Source: Hoplostethus atlanticus (taxonomy: Eukaryota; Chordata; Actinopteri; Trachichthyiformes; Trachichthyidae). From it: 64,000 nucleotides of DNA. This document shows, piece by piece, positions 20,139 to 31,717 of the stretch; the first letter of the stretch is position 1, and the number at the start of each line of letters is the position of its first letter. The notes beneath the pieces were generated by a model, which worked only from the letters and a program-made list of their open reading frames with translations, did not search any database and had not been told where the DNA came from. The position numbers and the translations under genes were made by a program. The stretch covers positions 62,001-126,000 of the forward strand of contig JAXDDX010000224.1 in the NCBI GenBank assembly GCA_034670405.1, read 5' to 3'.

Positions 20139-21750
20139 TCGACTGTTTCAACTAATATGTATAAACTATAAAATAATGAATGATGACAAAGGGTAAATGT
20201 ACTTTACCATGCGGTCTCCCCTCCTTGTAACAAACGAGTCTAATAGACACGTAATGTACACGTGATCATGCAACTTTAAGTGAAAGTCAACGCATGTCTG
20301 TGTATGTCACCATACATACTGTGTGTATTGTAATTTATGATGCAGAACATGTATGGCAAATTTGTCATTAAATTATGTGGTAAGAAAATGGTCAGACCAA
20401 AGAATTATGGAAAAGGAAATAGCTTTGTGTATAACTATGTATCTGTGTATGTTTGCATGTACACATGCAGGTCGATTTGCAAGAGTTGCTGTTATCTGGG
20501 GGTCTAACTAGGTGGCGAAGTGTCACCGTCTGTCTGTGCTGCAGCTGTATGATGATCCACAAATGATCTGTAGAATCCCAAACGTTACCGCTCTGCCAAG
20601 TGCCTTGCATACCATCCAGTCTGTGTTCATGGTTTCTATTCTCAGGACCCCTCTCATCCCATTCCAAGTGGTATTATCCTAAAAAACAACTACCTCTGGG
20701 CAAGGGTAGGATGAACACACCTACTGGCCTGAAAAGCAAGGACAAAATGTGCCATTCTGGGATATTTCTGCACTATGTGGCAATGGCAGCTACAGTAACC
20801 ACAAGATGGCTTTGTCTACATGGTAACTCAGTTATGTCATTGAGACAGGACAGATTTGGATAGGCAGAAGCAACACTGAGTAGTGTTTTATCCTTTGATA
20901 GATCCCATGCAGTGCTTACTAAAGTGCATCAGTCAAATCTTCTGGCCTAGATTTTAGGGCTGAGTGAAAAGGGGTCCCTCTAGCCATCATTTCACTGCCG
21001 AATTCACCTGCAGAAGTATGGAGGGATAAATTCACTGTACATTTCAATCTGTTCGGCCCTTGCTTTTGTTGGGTTCTTGCAAAAACAAATGAAAGTAATG
21101 TAAGTAAATTAATGTTCATGCACCATCATTAACAAAACTGAATTAATAAGGTGCAGGTATTTAAAGGCAATGCCTCACAAGAAAGACTTGAAAAGGAAAA
21201 AAGTCCATAAGTCCATGGCCAAACTTTCCACTTTACTGATGGGAAGGACAAAAAAGCCAAGGTTTTAAATAAACCCAAGCACAAGAGAGGGTACACCGAG
21301 AATCCTCACTCAATAGGAGCATGTTAAGAAAGCCAGGAGGGGTCCATCTGGTCAATGAGGCACCCCTCCCTAATTAATCCTTGTATACATCAGGCCTGTC
21401 ATGAAAGGTCTGCTACTGCCATCCACCACCTTTCTCCCCGACGATCCACCTTCATCAACATCCCAGCTACCACCACTTCAGACCCCATGGCCATTCATTG
21501 ACATCTTCAAGAGGGTTTACTTACAAGGTTGACACAGCTGATGGCCCACAGTTTGTCAGCATTCTGAATTAGCATTCACAATGCGAAGGCTGACTGGGTC
21601 CAGTTATCAGCAGCCTCAATGGACAGCATACCAACAGCCTGTCATGTCCATGATCCTCCAGTGCCCAATCCAGGATACCCTCCAGTTTAACAAACCACCA
21701 TAGAGATTGCGTGCCATGGGTTTAAGCTTTCAATTCCTTACCTGTTTGTG
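20139..21750. other. Non-coding interval
   Basis: No gene or resolved repeat. Short open frames here have no recognisable similarity. Confidence 0.35.
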
Positions 21751-21767
21751 TGGAGGTGAATGGCCTG

Positions 21768-22170
21768 ACTGACTGATGACCGTACTTACTGGCTCCGATC
21801 GGACTTGTGTCAGTTCAAGGTCTTCATGGGAACAAGAGTCGCAGAGATCCAAGATCTCACAGATCTCCAAGCCTGGCAGTATATTGACTCTTTACTCAAT
21901 CCTGCAGATGACCTCACTAGAGGTAAGACCCTGTTAGAGTTGGCACAGCTGAACAGATGGAGCTAGGGTCCCTCATTCCTGCTGCAGTCCCTCAGTGACT
22001 GGCCAGTTAGCCAACTTCTCATCCTGTAGAGGATACTATTGACCGGAGGAAATCTACCACCTGCGGTATCAGTTATGTTAACCCATCAGTACCAGATGGG
22101 GCTCAGTTCAACAACTGGAGTGAACTCTTGGAGGCCACAGCACGGAGGCTTCACAGGGCAGCAGGTGAAA
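21768..22170 (+). pseudogene. BEL/Pao retrotransposon pol fragment
   Basis: Readable segments include QFKVFMGTRVAEIQDLTD, NPADDLTRGKTL and LNRWS, followed by a TAG and then GPSFLLQ. Further on come RRKSTTCGISYVNPS and LLEATARRLHRAA. These motifs sit between the RNase H and integrase regions of Pao-type pol. In-frame stops and a frameshift make it a relic. No LTRs found. Confidence 0.75.
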
Positions 22171-22179
22171 ACAGTAACC

Positions 22180-23690
22180 CCTCTGCAGCCTGCTATCATA
22201 CTGCAAACCTTAAGGTTCTGGACTCAGATTCGTGTTTCTATATCATGTTTAGTATATTTGCCATTGTTTAGTAGTTTATCCTATAGCAGACCTTTATTTT
22301 GAAGTACTTCTGGTATAGGGAAATTACAGGAAGTGACAATCCAGGAAGAGTTTGTGTTTGAAAGTATTATATTATATTATATTATATTATATATATTAAA
22401 TTAGATTTATTAGATTACATTATTTGCACTTTGCCTTTTTACAGAATATAATTTGTCTGAATGTTAGATACACATGAATACTTACCTTTTTTATCAACCT
22501 AATGTAACAGGGTGTTGTATTTGTATCCTTTGCAGTTTCACCTTCCGTCTGAGTAAATGTCCTAAACGGTACCTCGCCTCCTGGAGTTTATTCACTGTAT
22601 TGGAGAGTTTAGCTAGCTGGATAGATGAGTAGCTGCTCATACCCATCGAGACCAGTATACTCAACAATATAATTAAAGAGCAGTAGATGAATCCTGGACC
22701 CACAGTGATCCTCCAAAAGCTCAGACAGGAGTGCTGGCAATTTTGGCAGTCTGGGCACTTCTGAAACAGATGTCCATTGATGGATGTCCATTGATGGATG
22801 TCCGCGAATGTTGCCACAGTCTCAACCCCTTCTCCCCCAGCAGGGATATACTGCATACAGGTCTGTACACAGGGGGGTGTACACCAGGCCCTAGTGAATT
22901 CATGATCCACCACAGCCTGGTTCGATATCGGGCATTGGTGGAGACATCCTGGTTGGCTATACTGTGTGTGCATGGGGATGTTCACAAGCATCTTGAATCC
23001 AGAATGAGGCTGACCAACCAAGGCACATTGTTTATTTTACAAAAAACACTAAGGTATATTACAGGTTCTTGGCCAGCTCAATCTGGGCCAGCATTTACTA
23101 TCAGTAGACATAACATGCATTACTCCCTACTTTCAAGTGGCAAGGGCCATTCCTGGTCATATGGTCGGGGACATTGATTAATAAGTAGTGCAATCTGACA
23201 GGTTAGATGCACTGCAGATAAAAATCTGTAGTGAAGTTGTCCCAATTTCTCTGGATACCACTGTAATTGAGCAACAAAGGCTGTGAATGTATCGCTGTGA
23301 ATGTATCTTATATGTTTCTGGGAACATGTGCCCATCCAGGAAGTATGAGGTAGTTGTGAAGCGCCAGAAGGATAAAGGTGGGTCTGCAGGATGGACAGGA
23401 GGTGACTAACCCTGACTACCATCCCCATGGTCCAAAACAAGCCACCTGACCTGCCTGGCACAGCCTTGCTTCATTGTTTCTGTATCCACATTTTAAAAAT
23501 ATAAAAATTACAGAATAGAAATATTAATGTCCATTATTATTCCCACCTGCAGTTTTTATTAGCTGCTGAAGTCTTTGGCCTTAATTTTCTTAAGTTTAAC
23601 TTAAGTTTACATGGAAAGCTTTAATTTAAATAATGCATTGTTGTATTGTAAATAAATGGAATAATGTTGGTGCGTGCAATTATTTAAAGG
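22180..23690. other. Unassigned interval
   Basis: Contains an (ATATT)n run near 22363-22393, a 14-bp tandem duplication TCCATTGATGGATG near 22770, and minus-strand open frames at 22494-23021 and 23120-23461 without recognised similarity (see findings). Confidence 0.35.
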
Positions 23691-24785
23691 GGACATATTA
23701 TGGAAAACGGCTTATTCCTGGCCCTTATACATGTTCCACATGTTACCATTGACCTAAGTAGCCAAGAAAATGTGAAATCTGGAAGTCAACCCCTTATTCT
23801 GTATTTTCCTTTTGCCAAAAACGGTGCCAAATCGGGCCAAAAACAGGCCGTTTCGGATCATTGACCCTCTTAGGTATTAAGAAAAAAGATTATGTTAATT
23901 GTATTCAAATAAGCACAGTTTCAAGAAAATATTAGAAACAATCTAATAGGTTTAATACTAACTAAATTGAATCATATAAAATGAATGAATAATTGTTTCA
24001 CTAGGGTTCATAGGCTCAAATTATCACGCAGTACACATGCACATGATGACATCACCGACAACGGCTCACTCGATTCTAGACGTTTTCTTAAGTGGACAGG
24101 TAAGATCATCACATTTTTTATCTGATCTAATCCTTCGAATTACAGTCTAATATGAACTTGAATTGACATGTATAGCTTTTCCTACTGAAATTCTTGTCCA
24201 GTCACCATATTTTGAGTCGAAATAATTTGCTTTCTCAACATTATGGTTTGTGACCATCACGTGCTTAGTGTGAGCTAGCTAGCCATGTTAAATTATCATA
24301 GTCCCAATTCGCTAAAATTGCATGTCGGTGAGAAAATGTGGAACAAGGGTGGACATACTACAACTCGGTAGCGTTTTTAAGACCTGTCACCATTGTAGGT
24401 TTACTAAATAATGTAATTATCAAGTTGGCTAGGTTAGCTTGCTATCTTGGCTAGGTTGGCTAGCTATCTCAGCTAGCTTAGCTTACTTGGTTTATAATAC
24501 ATTGAGGTCACAACATTCTCGCTGCACATTAGCCTAACGTCAGCTAGAAAATTACACAAATTGAAGTATCTTTGCTACAGACATATTGTTCACCATGAAT
24601 AAGCAAATGTTTGTTAGATTAAGGAGTTGGTTTCTAGGTAGCTGCGGTTAGCTAACCCTGTACATTTTTTTTCTTTCACAGATAGACCCCAGTAAAGTAA
24701 CTCTGCTGCATGTGGAACTGTAAATTCGGCAACCTCTGTTTATGGTATGTATAATAATTTAGTAGCCAGTTTGATAATTATTTGA

Positions 24786-24903
24786 ATCCTCTGGATTTTC
24801 ACCGGACATGTTTGTAATTTCCTCTTTTTCGTATTATGTTCTGTATCCTCTGGATTTTCACTGGACATGTTTGTAATTTCCTCTTTTTCGTATTGTGTTC
24901 TAT
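24786..24903. repeat. 59-bp tandem duplication
   Basis: Two adjacent copies of a 59-bp unit starting ATCCTCTGGATTTTCAC, a few bases upstream of the zinc-finger exon. Confidence 0.85.
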
Positions 24904-24917
24904 GTCTGCAGGCATGA

Positions 24918-25342
24918 ATGTGGCAGTGCAAAGAGTGTGGCATATCACTATCTAGCAGGTATGAAATATTAAAACATTTGAAGCTTAAACATGGCCATTA
25001 TGTGCGCAACAATAGATATCCGTGTGTGTATGTAGATTGTCTGTGCAGTTTCAAGTTTTGGAAAATCCTTTTGAGCCATATTTATCACACCCATTCCACA
25101 CAATCAACTCCAAAGCAAGATAAATTGACCACATTCTCTTGTCAAACCTGTGTGTATAAGAATCTTTCATCTGAACGAGATTCTTTAGTCACATTAATGG
25201 ACATCTGAGGAGACAGGAAACCATCACTTGTGTGTTTCAAGGATGTGAATTGGAAACTAATGTCTACAGTACATTTAATACACATAAAAATAGAAAGCAT
25301 AACCCTTATATTTTAAATGATTTCAAAGCATGTGTTGTTACA
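24918..25342 (+). pseudogene. C2H2-finger N-terminus of transposase-like gene, copy 1
   Basis: Begins MWQCKECGISLSSRYEILKH, a C2H2 finger (CKEC with paired His). A second Cys/His segment follows (CVYVDCLCSF), then a third, and a CVFQGCELETN finger in a shifted frame after about 25200. Closely related to the gene at 46133 (MWRCKQCAEAISTRYQLLKH). The acceptor CTGCAG lies just before the ATG, and upstream there are GT/AG-bounded candidate untranslated exons (24681-24743). The transposase body is absent: the sequence passes directly into the SAMD3-like gene. One frameshift is visible. A transposon-derived pseudogene, not a host zinc-finger gene. Confidence 0.7.
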
Positions 25343-28066
25343 AAATGCAACGCACCTTCTCCTACAAACGACAAGAAGTTGTCCAGGACATGCCAATGAT
25401 TGCTGAATTCCGAAACAGATGGCCAGTGCTTTTTGACGTGGTGGAGGTAAGTAAAATTATCTAGAGCAAGGGGCTAGACATGTAGCGGCTAGAGCTTGTT
25501 GCTACTAACCTCAGACATACTTAATATTCCGTGATTCTTTTGTTGTCTTTCAGATGAATGCAGAGTTCACAAGGATAACTAATGTACCTCTTCAATCAAG
25601 ATTCTTCTCTCAGTTTGACAAGTACACAGATAACCTGATGAAAGTCTACCGCAAGAAAGGAGGCGCTGCAGGACAAAAGATCCGCCATATAATGGCACTG
25701 ACAACAAAGGTGTGTGCTCTGAACATCCTGGCAACTCAAAACACAGTAAATAATTCTGTTAATTTATCATATAGCTCCATCTTTCATCTGTTTTGTTTCA
25801 TGGCAGAGTGAGGACATAGACCTCAAGCGAGACTGCGTCCTGAAAAGCCTGTGTGTCTACCTTAATGAGGACATCGAGGCACTCGTCAAGGAATACTCGG
25901 TCAGTAAATATGTCAACCCACACACTGCTGTATCACCGTCCTGATAAGAATGCACTGTTACAGGTGTTGGGTATCAGGCCTCAAATACCCATACTCTGTA
26001 ATTGCTAACTACCAAATACTTGCAGTGAGCTCCATAATTATTGTGTCAGTGACCTATGGTTTGTTTTAGTCCCATACCTTTTTACTACTAATTAAAACAG
26101 TTGACTGTAAAGTAGGATCCAATTCTGTGTTTTTCAGCTGAGTCAGCTTTTACCACTTGTAACAGGATGACACTATCCATCTCAGATCCTTCTAGTACAG
26201 GTAGGAATAGGTAAAAACGGGTTAGATAAGCATCCCAGTAACTTTATAGGAATATCATTACATCTTTGAATACAGTTTTTTACGATCACTAACAAGTGTT
26301 TACCTATACTTAAGATACTTTTTCTAAACTCTTAACACAGCAACACACCTACATCACACAATTAGCCAAATAGTTAATTTTCTGCTCAAAACCACATTTT
26401 GTTAATTAAACACCAACTCTACATTTCAAAATGCTCTACATACACTAACTCTATCAAAACAGGGCAAACCCGACTCAATATCAAATCATTCTTTCAAAAC
26501 ACTAGCACGTTTTCTATGCAAGAGGAACATATAGTCAATCATAGCACAACGACTTTCAAAATACTAACAGTTGATGGCATTACAAAAACTGCATTACTTT
26601 TCATGTTTCAGTTCTACCTGCATACAATAGACAATATGAAATACATTGTTTTTTATAATTCAGTTTCCTTTTACTGTAAACCACTGTTTTGGTTGAGTGT
26701 TGAATGTGTGCATTTTGGCAACATACTATCTAAAAGTGAATGAGTCATCTTTACTTTATAGAATGTACAGTAGAAAAAAATAGTGACAGAATTGCTTTAT
26801 TAAAGCTTTATTAGCAACATGAAATTGCTGCCAGTGATGAACAAAAAAATCCAACATACATGGCCTTTGGTTCCAAATGTGTAAAAATAAAATACACAAA
26901 TACAGTAAAAAAAAGGCACAGAAGGGGAAAAAACACCAAAATGCACAGTTTCTAAAATGGTCTACAGTTTTTTACAGTCGCTAACATCCTTTTGTCCAAT
27001 CTGTAGTTACATTTTCAAAACTGTAAACACAATTAGCACAACATCCGTCTGTTGTGGACCAAACTGTAATCTATACGATCTTCAGCATTTGGCCACGTTC
27101 TTGTCCACATCACATCTATGTCGTCTCTCGCTATGCACCTTGGATAGAAATGCTTGGCATGCACAATATGTGTAAACACAGTATGTGTAAATACTTTTCA
27201 GTATCTTCTACTGTATGTACTGTAACCCATGTTTACATGTAGAGTAGCATAGTGTAAAACTCACTATAGAACAAGACATATTGGATAGACACCATACCTG
27301 GACGTATTGGTGCCGGTGCTGGTGACCCGCTCACTGTTCCTTTCAAAAGGAATTGTGTACAACTGTTTCATTCGAACTCTGTGGTTGGTTTATTTTACAC
27401 AACTTAAGTCAGCTATTTCTCAATGTTTCAGTGATCTGTTCATTCAAAAATGCTTATCAGCTGTTTCAATAAAGCTTTTAAGCTGCTGTTGTTGCAGAAA
27501 TAGAGGCTTTATACTATATGTAAGGTTTTGAACATTAGGTTTTCATTTCTGGCATGCTGTGTGCAAGCATTTGTAAATAAGACAAGAAAGATCCATCATT
27601 TTGGTATTGGGTAAGCTTGTATGTAAAGAAAATCTAAGCATTTTAGAAACGTGTTAATTGACTGCATATTCTGTGAAAACAACATGAATTGTGTTAATGG
27701 TATGGTCCAACTGACGGATGTTGTGCTAATTGTGTTTAGAGTTTTGAAAATGTGACTACAGATTGGACAAACAGATGTTAGCGACTGTAAAAAACTGTAA
27801 AATGCTAATTGTTGGCATCCAAATTTGCCATGCCAGGTAGGGTTCAGATACAATTCTGTCAATATTGTTTCCAATATCCGATATGTACCAAACTTTTCCC
27901 AGGTACAGATTCAAACATGTTGTTCAGACTCATTTATGTGCTCAACTTGAGCTACCCCCAGGAACTCAAGTGCACGTTTGAGGTCTTTCAGAAGGTACTG
28001 ATTAACTTGGATGGCAACAAGCTTTCTACCAAAGCTCAGGCGCTGAAAATAAAGATGTTTCAGTGA
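25343..28066 (+). pseudogene. SAMD3-like protein, C-terminal exons, copy 1
   Basis: Resembles the many fish proteins annotated as sterile-alpha-motif-domain-containing protein 3-like; their function is unknown. Exons: 25343-25446 (RTFSYKRQEVVQDMPMI, then EFRNRWPVLF), 25554-25709 (NAEFTRITNVPLQSRFFSQ, then KKGGAAGQKIRHIM), 25807-25899 (RDCVLKSLCVYLNEDIEAL), and a last exon 27903-28066 ([20 protein letters not shown] and a stop). Introns are GT/AG. Exon lengths 156 and 93 nt are identical to copy 2 (52665-52820 and 53046-53138). Between the third and last exons sits a 1.5-kb TA-flanked element (26271-27799), and at least one exon appears lost. The 5' half is missing, replaced by the zinc-finger gene. 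Confidence 0.7.
26271..27799 (+). mobile_element. TA-flanked composite TIR element, first locus
   Basis: The left end is TACAGTTTTTTACGATCACT and the right end GCGACTGTAAAAAACTGTA, with TA at both edges. An internal third copy of the terminus lies at 26963 (TACAGTTTTTTACAGTCGCT). The right part (26963-27799) has about 100-bp TIRs of its own. No transposase seen. Sits in the SAMD3-like gene. Confidence 0.78.
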
Positions 28067-28074
28067 TTTTAATG

Positions 28075-28165
28075 GCCGGACTTTGAAGAAGAACAATACG
28101 ACATACTTGATTGTTCCCCAGAGGGGAAATTCTCTTTTTGCACACCCCTGACACATGCACTTCAG
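28075..28165. repeat. Possible LINE 3' tail fragment
   Basis: Contains CTTGATTGTTCCCCAGAGGG followed by GAAATTC, resembling the common fish tail TTTATTGATCCCC..GGGGAAATTC. Short, so tentative. Confidence 0.35.
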
Positions 28166-29005
28166 GTCAGAGGACAGAAAGCAGGCGTCAGCCGCTAAAC
28201 AGCGCACCTGGAGTAGTTTTTTGTGGTTTTGGGGTTCAGCATTGTTCCTTAATGTATACTTAACTACACAAGATTATTGCAGAGCATTTGGAATTTGATT
28301 ATTGGATATGAACATATTTGAATGTCTTAATGGTGACTTAATTTTGATCTACGCTTAGATGTTTTTATTCAGTAAAATGTGGTTCTTAAAAACCGGTTTG
28401 TGTTCATGAGGAATTGCATAACTTGAGTACTGAATTATTTTGTATTTATTTTTCTTTATCCCTTTGCACTTAAATGTGGAATTTTGTCTTATCTAAAATC
28501 TAACAATTCTGTAAACTTTTTTTTACCTTATTTGAAGGAGGCCACAAATTGGGTAAAATCTGCACATTTTGCTGAATTTCATTGTCCTGTTATTTAACAG
28601 CGTACTACCTCATTTTAATTAAACAATAATTGTTTTTTGTTGAAATTGAAAATGTAAGCTTCAACTGTTGATGGGTACTGGTGTCACTTTTGACATATTA
28701 GTATGCAGTTCAGAAAAATGTTTTTGCATCTTTTTGTCATGGTTGGTCATTGAGAGTTTTCAGACATTGCACATTATTCTGTGGGCAGTATTCTGTTTGG
28801 AAACTGTACTGTACTAGAGCACTTTGGCCTAATCAGCGTTCTTGAGTAGTGCCGTGTAAATCAATGTTAACTGTATTTTCACAAATGGGAGGAGGCACAT
28901 ATTGTTGAAAATACTTTTCATCTTAATTCACACCTATACTCAGTCTCCTGTTTTGACTGATCTTTTTTGAAAATGTCAGTCTTTGAACTCGAGGAGTTCT
29001 TTTGC

Positions 29006-29011
29006 AATAAA
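29006..29011 (+). terminator. Candidate polyadenylation signal
   Basis: AATAAA about 0.94 kb downstream of the SAMD3-like stop codon, followed by GTTTTGGTATGTG. Plausible as the 3' end of that unit, but unproven. Confidence 0.3.
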
Positions 29012-29456
29012 AGTTTTGGTATGTGAAATATTGTTGTCTGACTGTTATTGGATGTATGTAATCAGATAATGTATAGTTTAATAATTTCAGTTTGATGGAA
29101 ATTTGTCATTTAGACTCTTATAAAACTCGTTTCATATGCATTGGCTTTATGAAAATGAATTACACAAATTTTAAATAATTCTCAATGCATTTTTAGTTTT
29201 ATGTAATATAATTTCATAAATGATAACACATGAATTTAATACAAATTACTTAATATAGTTTAATGGAAATTTGTCATACATTTGTCATAAACCTTACAAA
29301 ATGGACTGAAATATTTCTTTGAGTGTAGCCCGTTTAACGGGCACTTCTTAGCGTAATCCAACCCCTCTCAGAGCATGCCCACTCCCCGGTGAATAACCAC
29401 TCCCATTTACCTCGTCCCAAAATGCAGCTCCCGGCAGCGCCGCAAGCCGTTGCTTA

Positions 29457-29815
29457 TGGTGCATTCCATTGTACTCAGAAGTCGATAATTCCGAGTCAGT
29501 ATTCCCAACTTCCAATCTAAATGTGTTCCAGTGCATCTGCTCGGGAAAACATGGACGCCCGCAGCGAACTCATGTTTGTATGGCAAGTCTCAGAATGTTA
29601 CAAGCATCTAAAGAGGACCTACATCAACTACTACAGCGCCATTAGTGAAGAGAATCGGCGCATATCACTGAACGTGAACATTAGTAATCTAGTACCGCAT
29701 GCTAGTAAAGACTTATATCTCGTAACGTTGAGCCCAGATCAACCGAATTACGTTACAAATGTAAACTAGAATGACTTGAATGACTGTTCTATTGCGAGTA
29801 CAATGGAATGCACCA
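29457..29815. mobile_element. PIF/Harbinger-like MITE, TSD TTA
   Basis: Inverted ends TGGTGCATTCCATTGTACTC (29457) and its complement ending at 29815, flanked by TTA on both sides (29454-29456 and 29816-29818). A 3-bp TTA target with this TIR type fits PIF/Harbinger. The 82-codon open frame inside is not recognised. Confidence 0.72.
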
Positions 29816-30544
29816 TTACTTTGAGAACAGTGGAGCTACAACGACAACATGTCTACGGCCAGATCACAACACTCCAGTTGTTCTGTTGTATATCCTATAG
29901 GATGGAGGCAGCAAAATATATCCCTGCATAGTCTCCCAACACGCGAAAATGCCAGTACAGAGTGGATTAATTTTAATTTTAATTTTAGGATTAGCATCTA
30001 AATTGAAGCTTAAAGATGGATGAATTCATACGGTACGTGACCCATCTGCAAACTTGGAATCTGTAAGTATCACCATGTTTTGATTTTATTTGCAAGTTAG
30101 TCTGGTTAGTATATTCGACTACTCTAGCCACAGGGTTGTTGGGTGTGGAAGAAGTAAGAAGTAAGTAAGAAGAACTAAAGCTGGAGTCAGGACACATCTT
30201 TTAAAGTTATTGGTTGGAGTCAGGACTCATTTTAAAGTTATTTGTTGGGACCAACAAAGTTTCTAAGTCTGTCGAACGTTAACCACCATTAGTACAATCG
30301 CGTTTGGTTGTTTGCGCTGCGCTGTTTGGATGCAAATAGGTTGCATCCAATAACTAACTAGGCTAACTAGCTCAACAAAATTGTCAATCCTAGCTTGTCT
30401 GCAAGTTGTATTCAATAAGCTTATGGACATGAGCCATAAACAGACCGGCTACAGCAGAGAGCGTCGCTCACACACCCACATACACACAAACACAACGCAC
30501 GAAAGTACAATATTACATGGAATTGTTATCATTGAGAAACTAAG

Positions 30545-30634
30545 TGGAACCGCCTCAGCTGCCTCGTCCCATTCTGGGTCAGACTCCAGCTCAAACATGT
30601 ACGGTCTCAGTGTTGGTTCTGGAGCGGCCGCCAT
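30545..30634 (-). pseudogene. Acidic N-terminal exon of a transposon-type ORF
   Basis: The minus-strand frame begins MAAAPEPTLRPYMFELESDP and continues WDEAAEAV. This resembles the first exon of fish transposon proteins that carry a P2X7-like cysteine domain. Only this exon is present. Assigned from memory of the pattern, so low confidence. Confidence 0.35.
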
Positions 30635-30683
30635 GGTGGTAAATTACAGCGTCAAGCTTATTTGTTTACCTTGAGCAGCATGG

Positions 30684-30710
30684 GCACTCTGTGAGGCGTG
30701 AGGTGGCCAA
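30684..30710. repeat. Left remnant of palindromic MITE split by the L2
   Basis: GGCGTGAGGTGGCCAA matches the centre of the MITE at 43785-44090. The matching sequence continues at 35016, across the 4.3-kb L2 insertion. Confidence 0.65.
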
Positions 30711-30717
30711 TTTAACT

Positions 30718-31527
30718 GTATTTAACTTCTGGAGGGATTCTGAACTACTTGACTCATCTAGAATAGTTTGAGTATATTTTTCTTGCTTACCAGGTTGCTG
30801 TTAGCTGTACTTTGATTGCTTAAGTAGTAGTGCTTTAATCAGTAGTCTATTGTTAGCTGCTAGTTGGTCAGTTTCTCTTTGTGTCATAGCCCCTATTGAA
30901 GGTAGTTTCACCAAGCTAGGCCAATTGCCTTGTTAATTGTCTGGGAGGGGCCTGCACAACTCAAGGTTTATAGTCAGTCCAGGCAGAATTTTACTCCAGT
31001 GTGTATTTAACTTCTGGAGGGATTCTGAACTACTTGACTCATCTAGAATAGTTTGAGTATATTTTTCTTGCTTACCAGGTTGCTGTTAGCTGTACTTTGA
31101 TTGCTTAAGTAGTAGTGCTTTAATCAGTAGTCTATTGTTAGCTGCTAGTTGGTCAGTTTCTCTTTGTGTCATAGCCCCTATTGAAGGTAGTTTCACCAAG
31201 CTAGGCCAATTGCCTTGTTAATTGTCTGGGAGGGGCCTGCACAACTCAAGGTTTATAGTCAGTCCAGGCAGAGTTTTACTCCAGTGTGTATTTAACTTCT
31301 GGAGGGATTCTGAACTACTTGACTCATCTAGAATAGTTTGAGTATATTTTTCCTGCTTACCAGGTTGCTGTTAGCTGTACTTTGATTGCTTAAGTAGTAG
31401 TGCTTTAATCAGTAGTCTATTGTTAGCTGCTAGTTGGTCAGTTTCTCTTTGTGTCATAGCCCCTATTGAAGGTAGTTTCACCAAGCTAGGCCAATTGCCT
31501 TGTTAATTGTCTGGGAGGGGCCTGCAC
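30718..31527 (+). repeat. 285-bp tandem monomers at the L2 5' end
   Basis: Units start at 30718, 31003 and 31288 (GTATTTAACTTCTGGAGGGA). The first two are complete and the third stops near 31527. The copies are almost identical. The position directly upstream of the ORF suggests promoter monomers of the LINE. Confidence 0.92.
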
Positions 31528-31717
31528 TCCTGGCAGACAATTAGCAATCAGTGGAAGCAGTCTTAAACCACTGCTGCTTTGAAAGCGCCAGGCAAACGAA
31601 GGCTTGGTGAACAAAGGCAACAGGCGACTTTTTCAAGCCCGACTTCTTCGAAGAACGTCCCTCGAAGATTAGGTGCTTCTTCTCTTCATAAACCGTATCA
31701 TTGTATTGTGATCTACC

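Noticed and set aside
24918..25208. Host zinc-finger gene
   Set aside because: Fingers are degenerate and frameshifted, a paralogue lies at 46133, and it runs into a truncated SAMD3-like gene; better explained as transposon-derived.
29521..29769. 82-codon ORF as a gene
   Set aside because: Contained within a Harbinger-like MITE, with no known similarity.
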